This document shows positions 1 to 12,200 of a stretch of DNA of 64,000 bases, piece after piece; the first letter of the stretch is position 1, and each line of letters opens with the position of its first letter. A program made the translations under genes and the position numbers. Source of the DNA: Serendipita indica DSM 11827 (lineage: Eukaryota; Basidiomycota; Agaricomycetes; Sebacinales; Serendipitaceae); NCBI GenBank assembly GCA_910890315.1, contig CAJVGD010000014.1:682001-746000 (forward strand), written 5' to 3'. The notes under the pieces were generated by a model, which was given only the letters and a program-made list of their open reading frames with translations, had not been told where the DNA came from and searched no databases.

Positions 1-1821
1 CTCGCCGATTGGACGTTCCATGGCGGTCGAAGTGCTGGGTCGGCTACCACTCGGAGAGGAAGTAAAGTGTCCTGAGCCAGATGGCGAATGTGAAGGTCCG
101 GGCGGTGCTACTACGTGATGCTTGTTGGGAGCATATGATGTCCTGTTAGGATTACCGCCACCGACAGAATTCGATTGGCGTACGAGCTTGTTCGGGGTAC
201 GCTGTGGACGACTTTGAGCGGGGTTTGGATGGACTGGGGGGTGGGCTATAGGAGGCTCTTCGTTCTGTGAAGGGAAGAAGTGATTGCGGTAGGGTTGACT
301 TGGTCCAGCGTTTTGATTGCTGAGCTGAGGTGGCATCATTGCGTGGAAGGGAGGATGCTCTGGTTGTCCCATCATGGGATGATGAATTGGACTTTGGTTC
401 ATAAGGTGGCTCATCGGTTGGTTCATCTGTCCTGGCACGTTTACGTGCATAGGCGGTCGTTGAACATGTTCGGGTGGTGGCGGATGGACCAGCGGGGGCG
501 AGATAGCATGGACTGTGTTTGCGTGAGGACGCATTGGCGGTGGATGCGCTGCATGAACTGGTGCATGCACCGATTGTTGAGCGTGAATTGGTGGGTTGAG
601 GTGATGTGGCGGCGGTGTTTGAGAGCTGATGGGATTTACAGCAACCGCTTGCGGGTCGTCATAAAGGGGAAGATCTCCGTTTACTCGTTGAGGCGTTTGA
701 TGTGCACTGGTCGGTGGATTTGCATTGCCTGTAGTATTTGCAGATTCCTCTTGCATCTGGCGCGCCATGGCCGCGTCCTTTTCCTCGCGAATGCGCCGCG
801 CCTCTTCTCGTTCAGCCTTTTCTTTCGCTTCCATAGCAGCGATCGCTGCTTTCGTTTCTTCCTCCAGTCGTTTTTCGCGCTCTTCCGCCGCTATTCTTTC
901 CCTCTCTGCTTGCAACGACATTTCCGCAGCCAATCGTGCGTCCTCGAGTTCGCGCTGTAGACGTTTGTTCTGTTCGATTTCCTCTGCAAGCCACCTCGCG
1001 CGCTCTTCCTCAATCCTTTTACGTTCTTCTTCCTCCCATTTTGCTCGTCGGGCTCTTTCCTCTTCTGCCCAGCGCTCTCGGAGCTCGCGTTCCCGTCGTT
1101 CAGCCTCCTCCCGCGCCTGTGCTTCTATTCTCTCGCGTTCGATCCTTTCAGCTTCGAGGCGCCGATTCTCCTCCTCGCGCTTTTGTCGTTCAATTTCGAC
1201 TTGCTGACGTTCAAGCTCTTCTCGTTGCATTCTGAGTCGTTCTTTTTCCAACCGGATTTCTTCGAACATTTTCCTCTCTTCCTCTTGGCGCATATATCCC
1301 TGTCGCTGGAGATCGAAGGCTGTGGTAGGATGCGGATACATCGTGCCGTTGAGGTTCATTTGAGAGAGCGGCCGTTGGAGTGCATGTTCCACGTATAACC
1401 CTTGATTTGGATTCTGACCAAGGGTAGCTGGCGGGGTCACCGCCTGCCCCACTCGAGGCGGCAAAGGAGGAGGTGGTGGCGGCACAGGAAAGGGGCTAGA
1501 TTCGCCTGTGACAAGTCCTTGAGCAGATAATGGTCTCTGAAAGGCGTCTGGGTGGGGTGGTCTTGCTGGCACGGGGGGCTTGGGCGAGCCATCGGAATGA
1601 TGGTTCAGCAACGGAGGCGGTGGATGGAAAACTGGGGGCGCGTTTGAAGGAATAGGAGGCAATCTATGGTAGTAATCTGACACAAATTCAGCAAGAGCTC
1701 CGGCATGACGGGGTCGGTGACATACTTGATGATTCTCCCTGTACAGGTGGATTTGGCTGGCGCATGCCTTGTGAAGCCTTTCTGTTACCTGCAAGGACCC
1801 TGATTCAAGACTCGATCGTAG
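1..1821 (-). CDS. Proline-rich and coiled-coil protein, partial (3' end off the window)
   Basis: The minus frame is open from about 1821 to the window edge, so the C-terminus is missing. A short helical N-terminal part (ERLHKACASQI..., then AEFVSDYYHRLPPIP) leads into a Pro-rich stretch. A long charged coiled coil follows (about 1290-730), dominated by Glu/Arg/Lys heptads such as RKRIEEERARWLAEEIEQNK. After it comes a His/Pro/Asn-rich tail. The start is unresolved: an in-frame stop lies just upstream of 1821, and a splice acceptor (CAACTAG) there suggests a small first exon in 1830-1960. The make-up resembles scaffold or stress-granule type fungal proteins such as NST1, but I recognise no diagnostic domain. 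Function unknown. Confidence 0.6.
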
Positions 1822-1962
1822 CTAGTTGCTGGCCCTTGGCAAGAGGGCGGGTCCAAGATAAAAGCACAGCGCTAACCACATCGAGAACAACAATCTCAAA
1901 AGTCCATCCGATTCTTGTTCGAGAGTTCAATCTACAATGACTAAACGATTTATTTCTGTCCA

Positions 1963-3817
1963 TTAGTCCTGGTATGCTGGCGGCGGCGCTCCTCCTTGGT
2001 CGTCCTTGGTGTCCTGACGTTCATTTCCGCGCAAAATCCGCTCCCTCTCCTCCCTTTCCAGACGCCTCTTCTCGTCTTCGGCACTTTCATGAGCGGGTGG
2101 ACGCCTAGTGGATGTAGACGCGACCAATCCACCTTGATGGCCACCATAGCCAGGTGCAGGTTCCGTCGTCTGGGCCTGATCTGCAGCAGCAAGACGACGC
2201 TTCTCGTCTTCGGCAGACTCGTGAACAGGCACAGCAGCAGCTCCGCCATATGCAGGTGCTTGCTCGCTATTTCCGACACCGTACCCTACCGTCGGTCGAT
2301 CACGCACTTCATCCTGTGCCTGGTTCAATGAGCCGGTGGCTGGCCCAGGACCCTCCTTTCCAGCTGTGACAGGAACGCCCGTCTCGGCCACTGTGGGCGC
2401 GTGAGGGACGACAGTCGAGCTGGCCGGGGTGGCCACAGGGTCATTGGGCGGTGCTAAACTGGTATGAGCAGCAGAGTCTGGAGCATGGTATGCCGTAGGT
2501 GGTGCACTGGTCGGAGCATTATAATGAGTTGGTGGCCCAGTCGTGGGAGCATCGTAATGATGAGGAATGGGCGCGGGATTGTTGTTCAAACTGCCTGGAT
2601 TGATCGGCGCACTGTTTTCGTGTCCATTGTCCGTCACGGTCGCAATTGTGCTGAGCTCGCTTGCATGAGTCTCGCCAAAGCTGCGTGTTTCTCCAGTAGG
2701 CGAACCCACGTTGAGAGGTAAATGCTCAGTCTTGGGAACGTAGCCACTGTCCAAGGCATTCTGAAGAGCAGCTCGAACTGCCGCAGTCTGCTGGTGGCCG
2801 GTATACTGCTCTGGTGGGGATGAAGGGAGGACACGAAGGAGTTGCTCTGAAGCCCCGGCGAGCAGGACTAATTTTTGCCCATACTGATCGTGGATGAATT
2901 TTGACTCTTTCGGATTGGGATCGATTTACATACCTCTTGCAACGCCTTCCACTTCATTGTCTCGCTTTCTTTGATAGCCGTCCGCTTCAACAACTCGAGC
3001 TCTTTCTCAAGTGGGGCATCATCTGCCTCGGCTTTCTTGAGCTGCGCTTCCAGCTCTGCGAGCTTGGTATCCACGCCTCCAGTTCTTCCGCCTTCTGTCT
3101 TGAACTTGTTCATCTGCTGGGTCAAGTTCGCACGCACTGCTCGTCGCGGCGCAAGCTGAGCCTCTGCGTCGCGAACATTCTTCCAAGCAGCACGACTCCT
3201 ACAAAGCATTTAGAATCACTTCACTCGTTTGTGACATACTCACTTGTCGAGATCGGTAGCGAGAGTATATGAGAGTGCGCCTTGTACAAACGTCAGGTAT
3301 GCGAGTCGGTCAGTCACATCTACATAGGGATCAGTGTGAGGATGGTAGGCAGAATCGAGATGCAGACCCTTGATATCATCTCCCTGGGTCTGTCCCCAAA
3401 GATAGAGTTCCTTGCTCTGGGCCTTGGATTCTCTACCAACTGCATCAAAGTCCAGAGCGACCCCCTTTGCTGCGGTGATGAGGAGCTGCAATTGACGGTT
3501 CTCCTGTGATACACCAGAGCTGTATTGAACCTGGAGGCTCCGAAGAGTGTGCTGTTTGGCGCGTTTCGCAGTAATCAGCCACTATACAGTAGAGATTTAG
3601 AGTCATAGCGTACCGAAATGGACTCTAAGCCGTGATGACGACCGCTCAGAGTTCCAGATTGCTCCTGCGTTGGGGCAGCGTACGAACTCTGTCCTGGAGT
3701 GGCGGTCGCTGTGGACGCGCTATCATGCGACTGCTGAGAGCTCGTCTTTCCAGATGCGCTTGCAAGAGCTGCTTGAGCCTTGTCTGTGAGGGATGCGATG
3801 AGTCCTTTGCCTGGCAT
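1963..3817 (-). CDS. PIL1: Eisosome core component Pil1/Lsp1 (BAR-domain protein)
   Basis: Pil1/Lsp1 proteins are BAR-domain proteins that coat plasma-membrane furrows (eisosomes). The start MPGKGLIASLTDKAQ is at 3817. Exons read on the minus strand: 3817-3614, then from 3581 (WLITAKRAKQHTLRSLQVQY), a short intron before DVTDRLAYLTF, and exons carrying SRAAWKNVRDAEAQLAP and YGQKLVLLAGASEQLLRVLP. The last includes the family motif GHQQTAAVRAALQNALDSGY. The BAR core is continuous through five exons with phase-consistent GT/AG introns. The C-terminal tail of about 260 residues is low-complexity, rich in Ala/Pro/Thr, and carries a duplicated HESAEDEKRRL segment. It is transcribed away from the quinolinate phosphoribosyltransferase gene across a 122-bp shared promoter. 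PIL1 and LSP1 paralogues cannot be told apart here. Confidence 0.93.
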
Positions 3818-3939
3818 TTTGCAAGAAAGATGGAGGTGGTAGGGCGTAAGTATGACGCGCAGTTTGGCAATCACGTCTAAACCCGAGTTCGCCAAGGTGC
3901 CCGCAAGAATTCCGAAAATAATATCAAACGATTGTATAA
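3818..3939. promoter_or_regulatory. Short divergent promoter between PIL1 and QPT
   Basis: Only 122 bp separate the two start codons, which point away from each other, so both promoters must lie here or overlap the 5' ends. AT-rich stretches occur near 3917-3940. No factor-binding motif is assigned. Confidence 0.6.
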
Positions 3940-4951
3940 ATGTCCTTCGCACATTTGTTACCTCCGAGCTGGAAAACACAGGTCACGGAATGGCTCCAGG
4001 AGGACACGCCGTCGTTTGACTATGGAGGATTTGTCGTTGGAGAGGTGGAGCGGACTGCATATCTCCTAGGTAAGGGGAAACAGACTGCTGTTCTTGCGGG
4101 AGTGCCGTTTGTAGACGAAATCTTCAAGCAACTCGATTGCCGGTACGTCTCTACAGCCTTGATACAACAAGTATTTCTAACAACTCTTTAGGGTAGAATG
4201 GCACATGAAAGAAGGAGATACATTTAATCCGGTCAAGAGAGTCGCTACCGTCACGGGCAAAGCCCGCTTTCTGCTCCTAGGAGAGCGCGTCGCCCTCAAC
4301 CTCCTCGCGAGATGCAGCGGAATCGCGACCAAGTATGCAGTACTACTACAACAAGACACTTCTAATGCGCTGTAGGTCTCGACGCTTCAGAGACATTGCA
4401 CGTGCCAATGGTTACAAGGGCATCATCGCGGGCACCCGAAAGACAACCCCTGGGTTTCGGTTGGTGGAAAAGTATGGAATGATTGTTGGAGGAATCGATG
4501 CACATCGCCACGACCTCTCTAGCATGATCATGCTCAAGGACAATCACATCTGGTCATGTGGTTCCATTACCAACGCCATCAAGACCGCTCGAGCTGCAGG
4601 TGGCTTTAGTCTGCTCATGGACGTGGAGGTCAGGACAGAGCAAGAGGCAGATGAAGCCATCGAAGCGGGTGCAGACGTCGTCATGCTCGACAATATGGAA
4701 GGGGAGGAACTACTTCAAGTCGCCCGAAGATTGCGCGAGAGATGGAGTGGAAGGCGGTTCCTTTTGGAAACGAGTGGAGGTATTGACGAAAACAACCTTT
4801 GTGAGAGGGCAGTAAACGGTGTGTCTGCTTCCGTTATCAGACAGGCACTCATTAGCCTCTAGAAATTGACATTCTGAGCACCAGTGCTGTCCATCAATCT
4901 GTACAGCACATAGACTTTAGCTTGAAGATACAGAAGAGCGAGGCCTCTTGA
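3940..4951 (+). CDS. BNA6: Nicotinate-nucleotide pyrophosphorylase (quinolinate phosphoribosyltransferase)
   Basis: The enzyme converts quinolinate and PRPP to nicotinate mononucleotide, the last dedicated step of de novo NAD synthesis. Exons: 3940-4142, 4192-4332, 4376-4818, 4863-4951. Family signatures are visible: [15 protein letters not shown], the PRPP/substrate segment [47 protein letters not shown] and [12 protein letters not shown]. The final intron (4819-4862) is easy to miss. Read through, it gives a wrong tail and an early stop. Spliced, it gives the expected [20 protein letters not shown] ending at 4951. Length (about 290 residues) is normal for the family. It shares a short divergent promoter with PIL1, and nothing looks broken. 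Confidence 0.95.
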
Positions 4952-5224
4952 ACCGCTCTTGTCAACCTCCAAGAATGGGAGATGGCCTATACAGCCTAAG
5001 GAGAGACTACAATGTCTCGTCGAACAAATTATGGTGGGTGATAACACCAATTTCCATTGTTTCGCCGTCTAGGCCCGGATCACTTTGCGCCAGCGCTGGC
5101 TTGATGCTGGCTGCAGCCAACAGCCAAGAGCAACTATAAGTAATTTGACGATGGGTTTCTTCATGTGGTGTAAATTTGATCAGCTAAGCTCCCTATATAC
5201 CTCAGCGACAGCACCCGACTTGCC

Positions 5225-6999
5225 ATGGCCCAGGTAGCTCCTCTTCGATTTGTCATCCCGCCTATATGTTCTCTATCAGCGGTTTTCGCGGCTTTAACCA
5301 AGTTCTTACGAGTCGTCCGACTAGCGGCATACAATGGGAGAGCCTCCTCCATTGACGACCTACTTCGACACATCGGCCCCAATTCGATCACCCAATTACA
5401 ATTATTACTGCTCCTCGTCGCTATGAGCAACATATATGGCCATCCAACCTCGTTTTATTCCCGACTTGATGCCGCGGTGGCTCCAGCCAGAAACTCCTTT
5501 ACTAAGCTCATTACGTCGAACTCCTTTTCAAGAACCAGGATCTCTTCGTGGAGAAAATTGGGGGTCTTTGACATCATCTTACTAGTCAACTTGACCGCTC
5601 AGCTCCTTCCGACCTCGCACATCCTAACTACCCCATGTCGACCGTTGATGACCAGAGTTCCGCAATGCCAAGACCTTATATTTCCACTCTCCACATATTT
5701 TATGGTCTTCTCTATCAATTTGATCCTCGTCATCGTCCTCGACGCCAGCTCTCGACAGCTGAAGATGGGGAAGTGGTCTGGAAATCATCGTATTCAACCC
5801 CTCTAGGGTGCTAGAAAATAGGAGATCGAGTCTCCTTCGGCTGCTTGTGGCAATTTCGTGCTTCAACGATGCATTTGGCCCACCATTGACACGCTTTCCT
5901 CGGAGTGGACAGGCACTTTTCCCAGTGACGGATCTCTTGGATTCTTCCATTAGGATGACCCTAGCAGCCTTTGTGACCGCTGCTGTGATCTCCATTTCTT
6001 GGGATATCACGGCGCCTTGGTCCCATTCGGACATGGTATGTTGATAAAAAGATTCCCAACTACACTGATAGACGAGTCTAGGTCCAGTCCGAAACTGGGC
6101 AAGACTCGGTCCACGAGTCTGATTCCTTCCGTACTGCCGTCAACGACTCGATCGCTGATCCATTCAAGATAATTCCAAGTCCATTATTGGTCGAGAAGAG
6201 GCGTTTGAAGAAATGGAGACGAACACCCAAACGACGACCTCTTACCCCTGAGACTTTCCTGCCATTGGACATCCCAAAAACACAAAGTCTTGATACTGTG
6301 CAATTGGGTACACCTTTGACTGATCCCGCACTTGTTGTCACCCAGTCAGAGACTTCCTTTGACCCAGTATCAGTGGAGCCAGTCACTCTACCCGAAGCAT
6401 CGTTCGAGGTGAGACCTTTCGTAGCCGTAAGCTTTTCTAATTGGGCATATAGTACGAGGAGACAGACGAACCAGTGAGGGCGGGTTCACTACAAGAGCCA
6501 TTTGAACGACCTGGATCGAGACTCGGTTTCGCGTCCAAGGCGGCGCATTCACGCATTTTTGATAATGAAGAGGAACTTGAGGGCATGGCTTCGGCTTTTG
6601 GCAAAGTACGTATCACAAATGTTGGTAATAATACTCTAATAATCCTGGTAGGGACGAACGAAGCACTCATCTTCACTACAGGTTGTATCAAAGCTTGATT
6701 ACCCGCCCTTTGCGCCAACTTCAGAAGCCGCGTCGAGCGATGGCTCCATGAGCCCACCATCGCCGGGATTCCTGCCATACGTACAACGATTAGAGGAGAA
6801 TGATAGCGACGAGGAGACTGTATTCGATAGTCCATCTAAATCTCCATACAATTGGCGGAACGTGTTGTCGCTTCTGGTCAAGGACACTTTTACAGAGTTT
6901 GTTGCTGAAGAGTTGGAGGAAGAGGAGGATGCGCGATATCTTGTCGCTCGTCGTCCTCTACTAGAGACAATCGAGGAATTAAGTGAAGAAGACGAATGA
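5225..6999 (+). CDS. Unrecognised multi-pass membrane protein with acidic C-terminus
   Basis: I do not recognise the family. The first exon (ATG at 5225) encodes several hydrophobic stretches, for example QLQLLLLLVAM, FDIILLVNLTAQLLP and YFMVFSINLILVIVLDA. The frame then moves, probably through an intron ending at the acceptor near 5806. It continues into another hydrophobic segment (MTLAAFVTAAVISISWDI), a basic Pro-rich stretch (KRRLKKWRRTPKRRPLTPE) and a disordered, acidic region ending in TIEELSEEDE at 6999. Small introns lie near 6038-6083, 6415-6452, 6604-6655 and possibly 6664-6682. The layout suggests an N-terminal membrane anchor with a long soluble tail. The exact intron at 5705-5806 is uncertain. 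Confidence 0.55.
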
Positions 7000-7282
7000 A
7001 TTTGTTTTGCCGAGTGTACTCTTTGACTGAAATCATGAATAGGCCGACGATGGTTGAAGAATGCTATCGCCGACCACGTTGACCAGTGATATAACTACCC
7101 GTGAGAAGCGTATTGATCCTTTGAAACAAACTGGTATCGCCTTGCGCCTGGCATCCCGCAGCACGTCCGACGCTGCTGTGGTGAGGGCTATGAGATTTCA
7201 TATTCGGCTCTGGGGCCGAGCTGCATCTATGTACTGTTAAAAGTACGATTTATCAACTCACTCCCCGTACGGCTGGCTCTAG

Positions 7283-7848
7283 ATGGACGCTGCTTGCTGC
7301 TGTTGTTACTATTGTTTCGGTGCATTCTGGGAATGGCTCCAAATTTGCGTCAAGTGTGCGTAGAGAGATATAATCTGCCACTTAATAAAGGCATCTACAG
7401 GCTATGAAAACTGCTGTGAGGGGCACGACAATCATCCTCCTCGGCTCAAGTATGAAAAGCATTCTACTTTCGCATCAAGGACAGCGATCTATGCATCATC
7501 TTACCACAACATTTGGAGCAAACCGTCTTTCTCCTGAAAAGGACGACCATCAAGTCGATTCAGGAAAAGGGGCACGGCCTACTGAATATTTTTGACGAAC
7601 ATGCCATGAATGCAATCCCTGCTAGTGACCGGGTGATTGTGACTGATTCACCCAAGGATCCAGAGGGGACTCGACTGTCACAGAAAGGGGCCCTCATGCT
7701 GACAGCGGACCAGAGGCTCTTTGAGGGCATTAGCGACGCAGGGGCACGGATGCTACTCAGAGGTGATCAAATAAGCTACAAAGAGCTGGAATTGAATGGA
7801 ATTGTGGATGCTGCTGAACTCCGTGCGAGAAGAAGATGGTTGGAATGA
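7283..7848 (+). CDS. Small protein with a Cys-rich hydrophobic N-terminus (putative)
   Basis: A phase-consistent model starts at 7283 with MDAACCCCYYCFGAFWEWLQ, splices at GTGCGT (near 7352) to YENC after 7400, splices again at GTGAGG (7415-7460), and runs on in the frame ending ELRARRRWLE at 7848. The product is about 160 residues. The N-terminus packs about ten cysteines with aromatic residues, as in palmitoylated or membrane-associated short proteins. The rest (VFLLKRTTIKSIQEKG, DRVIVTDSPKDPEG) is soluble-looking and unrecognised. It could have further 5' exons in 7000-7280, or be part of the preceding gene. No family match comes to mind. Confidence 0.4.
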
Positions 7849-8206
7849 CAGCCTGTACTTGGCTCTCTACCTTTCCGCCGAAGCCACAAACACGTCATAT
7901 TTCCAATTTTTATCATTCAAACTCGTCTGCTCTCCATTGATCGTTGACCAAGAACCCGTTGGATGAATGCCGGCATTTGCAATGAGGTTTCAGGTGCGAC
8001 CAGGGTTTACTCATTTGAATGCACCGGGATAGCCGATTTATACATCCAAATCGCGGGAACGCGGACCGACGAAGAAATTCCCAGATTTGGTCACTCGCCA
8101 CCCACCCGCCGCGAGTGGTTTCGGCAGGTTTGTTGGCATATAAAAGGGCGAATAAGCTGCTCACATTCCTTGACCATTATCCCCTTTTGTCGTCGTCGTC
8201 TGCATC
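7849..8206. other. Intergenic: 3' region of the small gene and promoter of the HsbA-like gene
   Basis: No coding region is supported here. The only clear element is a TATA box at 8139-8145. Confidence 0.6.
8139..8145 (+). promoter_or_regulatory. TATA box of the HsbA-like secreted protein gene
   Basis: A perfect TATAAAA lies about 60 bp upstream of the ATG at 8207. A strong TATA box fits a highly expressed or inducible secreted-protein gene. Confidence 0.7.
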
Positions 8207-9028
8207 ATGCGCGTCTTTTCCCTCTTCTCGTTGCTCGCCACTGCTGCGTTTTGCTATGGCCAGTCGGCTACCGTCGTCATAGGAAACATCCAACAACTCA
8301 CAACGATGGTATGTTTATTTTTTTCATTGCATCGACATCCTTTAGTCTGATTCTGCTGTCCCAGTCCAGCAACCTGAACACGGTCGTGTCCAATATCAAT
8401 GTCGTCGTAAGCCATTCCCCCTAATGGCCTTGTAGTTCTTCTGATTTACGGCAGAATGTGCTCATCCAAGGTCCAAAAGTCGCCCAGGGTACGTGTGTTC
8501 TCCCATCGTTCATGCACATTCCTCACCCAACTACTAGGCTTGAGTGCCATTAGCAACCAGGTCTACCAGTATATCAACCAGATGGATAACCCACCTCCAG
8601 TCTACGGTGATGTTGATGTATGTCCTTCGAAACTTGGATTCATGTACTCACCTTGCACCTAGGCTGTCGCCGTCGTCGGCGTGCTCAAGACATTCGTCAA
8701 GGTCCACCAGACTCTCCTCAACACGATCATCGGAAAGCATGGCTTGCTCAGCCTGTTCTTCTTCACACGTTTGTCGCGTTCATTCCCCTCTTGCAAATGA
8801 CCTCTCACACCCGCTTCACAGAGCCCGTTAGGGTTGCGCTCGTTTCTCTCGAGGCTGCAGTCGACGTAAGTCGTGCTCTTGTACCCATTTAACATCCTTT
8901 TCTCACATCTTTCATAGGCCCTCGCCCTCGGTCTCATCGATATGATTCCGACCCAAGCTCCAGAGGCGAATGGCCAGTTTGCGTCTCTCAAGATCACTAT
9001 CGACGCCGCGATAACCGTCTACTCCTAG
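8207..9028 (+). CDS. Secreted HsbA-like (hydrophobic surface-binding / cell-wall galactomannoprotein type) protein
   Basis: Seven short exons with clean GT/AG introns give about 175 residues. An N-terminal signal peptide (MRVFSLFSLLATAAFCYGQ) is followed by an all-helical, hydrophobic, Cys-poor domain. Stretches include SSNLNTVVSNINVVNVLIQG, LSAISNQVYQYINQMDN and LKTFVKVHQTLLNTIIGKHG, ending TIDAAITVYS. Size, signal peptide and the helical rhythm match the HsbA family (PF12296-like). These proteins are secreted, adsorb to hydrophobic surfaces and can recruit hydrolases. The TATA box upstream supports strong regulated expression. The family call rests on pattern, not a search. Confidence 0.7.
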
Positions 9029-9286
9029 TTCCCTCTCATTTCCGGTTACGAGTACTCCTGCTCCCGACAGTCCACACCATAGTTGGGCGATAGGTGGCGG
9101 TTGAGTTTCGTAGTAAATCCTTTCAAAAATTTCTCTCAATAAAAATTTGCTTCTTGCTCGCTTTGTGGCCATGAGATGATCGACTTGACCGCCCAAGTCG
9201 AGGCGCCTTCAAGGCTTCGAGCCTGCCACGACATTCCCCCTTTTCTCAAAACCAAGGCTCGAGAAAAACATTACCGATAAATCTTT

Positions 9287-12200
9287 ATGGAAAACGTCAC
9301 CTATACGAGTTCTGGCGCCTTGAGTCGCCAACATTACGCCCTCGTCAGTAAACAGGAACAAGCGGCTTCAGCTTTGGAAGCCGAAAGAGTGACGTGGGAT
9401 GCCTACGAAGAGATCAAGTCACGTATGGGCAAAAGACCGAGGCAAACTGGCTCCTCTTCCTCGATTGCCAACTTGTTTGCTGCTGGAGCGCGTGACTGGG
9501 GTCTCAGTCTACCGTCCTCGAGCGTTGCTTGGAATCCCGTATGTTCCGTCTTCATATTTATGATACTTTGTGGTCTAAACATGAGTCCCGCAATCTGTAG
9601 AAGCAGACGCGCGAGGATCTTCTCTTGTTATTGTATTGTCGGAATTCGTCCATGGAGAGTACACGCGTAATCTCCAAAGATGATCTTCAGTTTGCGTTGC
9701 CGGCGGCACTGACCCTCGCAGAAGCGGGAAAGACGGTTGACGAAAGGCGGACGGGTAGGTCTAACGTCTTTGACGCCCATGGTGAAGACCAATGATTCCT
9801 CTCAAGGGTACCTTTTCTGTTCTGAAATTATCTCGCCGAATCACGAAGCACACCTGTTGATCATCAACACGGTCAGAAAGGTATGGCGTGTCCCTTGACT
9901 ATCCGACACGAGACTGATGCCCCTTTTAGGACTTGGATTCAACCTTTGTGCCACGGATTCTGCTGGCTTTGGATTATTTGATTTCTTCACCCAATGCCGA
10001 CGCTATCCCGGCAGTCCTTACTCGACTGGAGACATTGCTGGCTTACAAGTCGTAAGTGAACAGACAACTCGTCTCTTCGTCCTCTTATGAAGAAAGTCCC
10101 CAAGTGCGATGTCGTGCATTACATGCGTTCCGTATACTCGGCGCGTTGGATCCAGAGATACTACATCACTGTCTTGATACACTTCCGAAGCGAATCCAAG
10201 ACCACGATATAAGTGTCAGGATTGCGGCACTTCTCCTTCTAGAGGCCTGCTTCGAGGTATTACTGAAGCGCTTTGTGTTACTCTGCCATGCTCACCGCCC
10301 TTACCCAGCGCAACGTGGTAGACCTCAAAACCACGGGTGACAGCCTCATGGAGATCATTCGGTCATTCAAATTCAAACAGAGCAAACTACCTCAACATCA
10401 AATCGCGCTCGTCCTTCGCGCAGTCGATATTCTCGGTCGCATCATGCCCAACTTTGAAGCGGATCGTGAAATATTTGCTACAATCCTTTTTCAACTTGGG
10501 GAACGGGCCGGTGCTCGACAAGCATGGGGTACATATCTCTTTCATACCTCGACTTCTAAGCTTACGCCGTTCTAAGCGCTTGTTATATCAATCTTTCGTG
10601 CACTTTCGAGAGTTCCGGAACAAGAGATCCTTGTACTGTTTGCACGAAGGGTGGCAAAAGGAAAAGATGTTACTCATCCGCTCTCCTTCTTGCACACCCT
10701 TTTGCGAACGAAAGATCCGAACTCGACGAGGATCCTCTTGCAAATCCTTTCAGTCTTGCCTGCAGTCGTATGGGCTGGTGGGACTACAAATGTGCGCATG
10801 CCCGTGGATAGAGTGTCAACAGTGTTTGACACAGGCGAACACACTCCCAACGAGAACGTTCACGCGGAAATTGACGCTGCAGATCTTTTCGGCGAGAGTG
10901 TGGACAAGGAGCCGCCTGCCTCAAGTTTACCTGAGGATCAAACCGAAACCACAAAGGTTACGTTTGCGGCACTATTTGATGAATCGTCCGTAGGTGCGCT
11001 TATCGGATTTCTCAAAGCAAGGGATATGGAAATACGAAAGCTTGTGAGTCTCGCATTTCTCAGGTTTTTCATCGGGCTCAGTGTCTATCTAGGCGATTTT
11101 GGTATTCACCAAGGCGGATCCATCCCCCGCTGGTTTTGTCTCGCAGTACATGACCCAACTTCTCTCTGCTCTTGCGGAACGGCAAGGATCTGTGGATGAT
11201 TCTGACCAAAGATATCAATGCGAACTTGCTTGCCAAGCACTAGAGGTCGCAGAGGTACTTCATTCTGATGATGGAGCGGCATATGCGCACGCCGTGATCG
11301 ATATTCTCCAACGGGCCGATGGACACTCTCTCAGCAGTCACCCAACATCACCAACATCAAGCAACAAAAGTACTACTTCTACTGGTACTCGGCGAAGTGG
11401 AAAGGGCCGTGGTGGTGTGATCGAAGCTGCTGTAGAAAAAGTACTTTCTATGCACGTAAAGGTCTGTGGTTGAAAATTATCAATTAATATGCTTATAGCT
11501 GAGAACAGACGACGTCTTCTTGCAATCATTTGCGGGATACTTGCTCCCCCGACACATTGGGACACCCAAAGGGACATTTCTGTTACCCTACTCGTCGTAA
11601 CAGCAGCAATAGCCTGCGAAGCGAGTGGCACACCGCTAAACACCGCTCAAATCCTCCTCGACTCATTTGGGCAATTACTCACATCGGTGTCGCGTACGTC
11701 TTTCGCATCTAGATAGTTGCTGACTGACAAAATTCGTCGGTAATAGTTACTATTCAAGAAATGCTTCTTCTGGCAATGTTGCGCCTCTCTGCAATAGAAG
11801 GCATCCAATTAGAACAAGCAACGGCCCTCATAGAGGATCTGCGACTGAAGTCTCGAAAACATATTGCCGATGTAAGTGAATTAGAAAAAGGGTAGCTTTG
11901 AGTTTGATCTTCTTATAGCGCTGTTTACAATGTCTTGACCAAATCTCCAATCTTCCCAAGTTTCGCAAAAAGTTGTCGGTTCTCTCATCAATGACAGTAC
12001 GTCAAATCAAACATGCGAACTTTTTCTGGAATTTCCTAGATCCCGGCATTATTATCAACGCTTGAGCCACCGCGCCAGCCCGAGGCACCGAGAGGAGCGA
12101 TACACGAAGGAGGGGAGCCTACAAACCTGGCAAGGAAGAAGTTTGATCCAGCTCCTCTGCGATACACTGCATATGAGCCCGCTGAAAAAACAGCCGGCCA

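Noticed and set aside
280-1398. Plus-strand open frames over 280-1398
   Set aside because: They are antisense shadows of the minus-strand coiled-coil gene, and their composition (Ser/Arg/Phe-rich) mirrors Glu/Lys/Arg codons.
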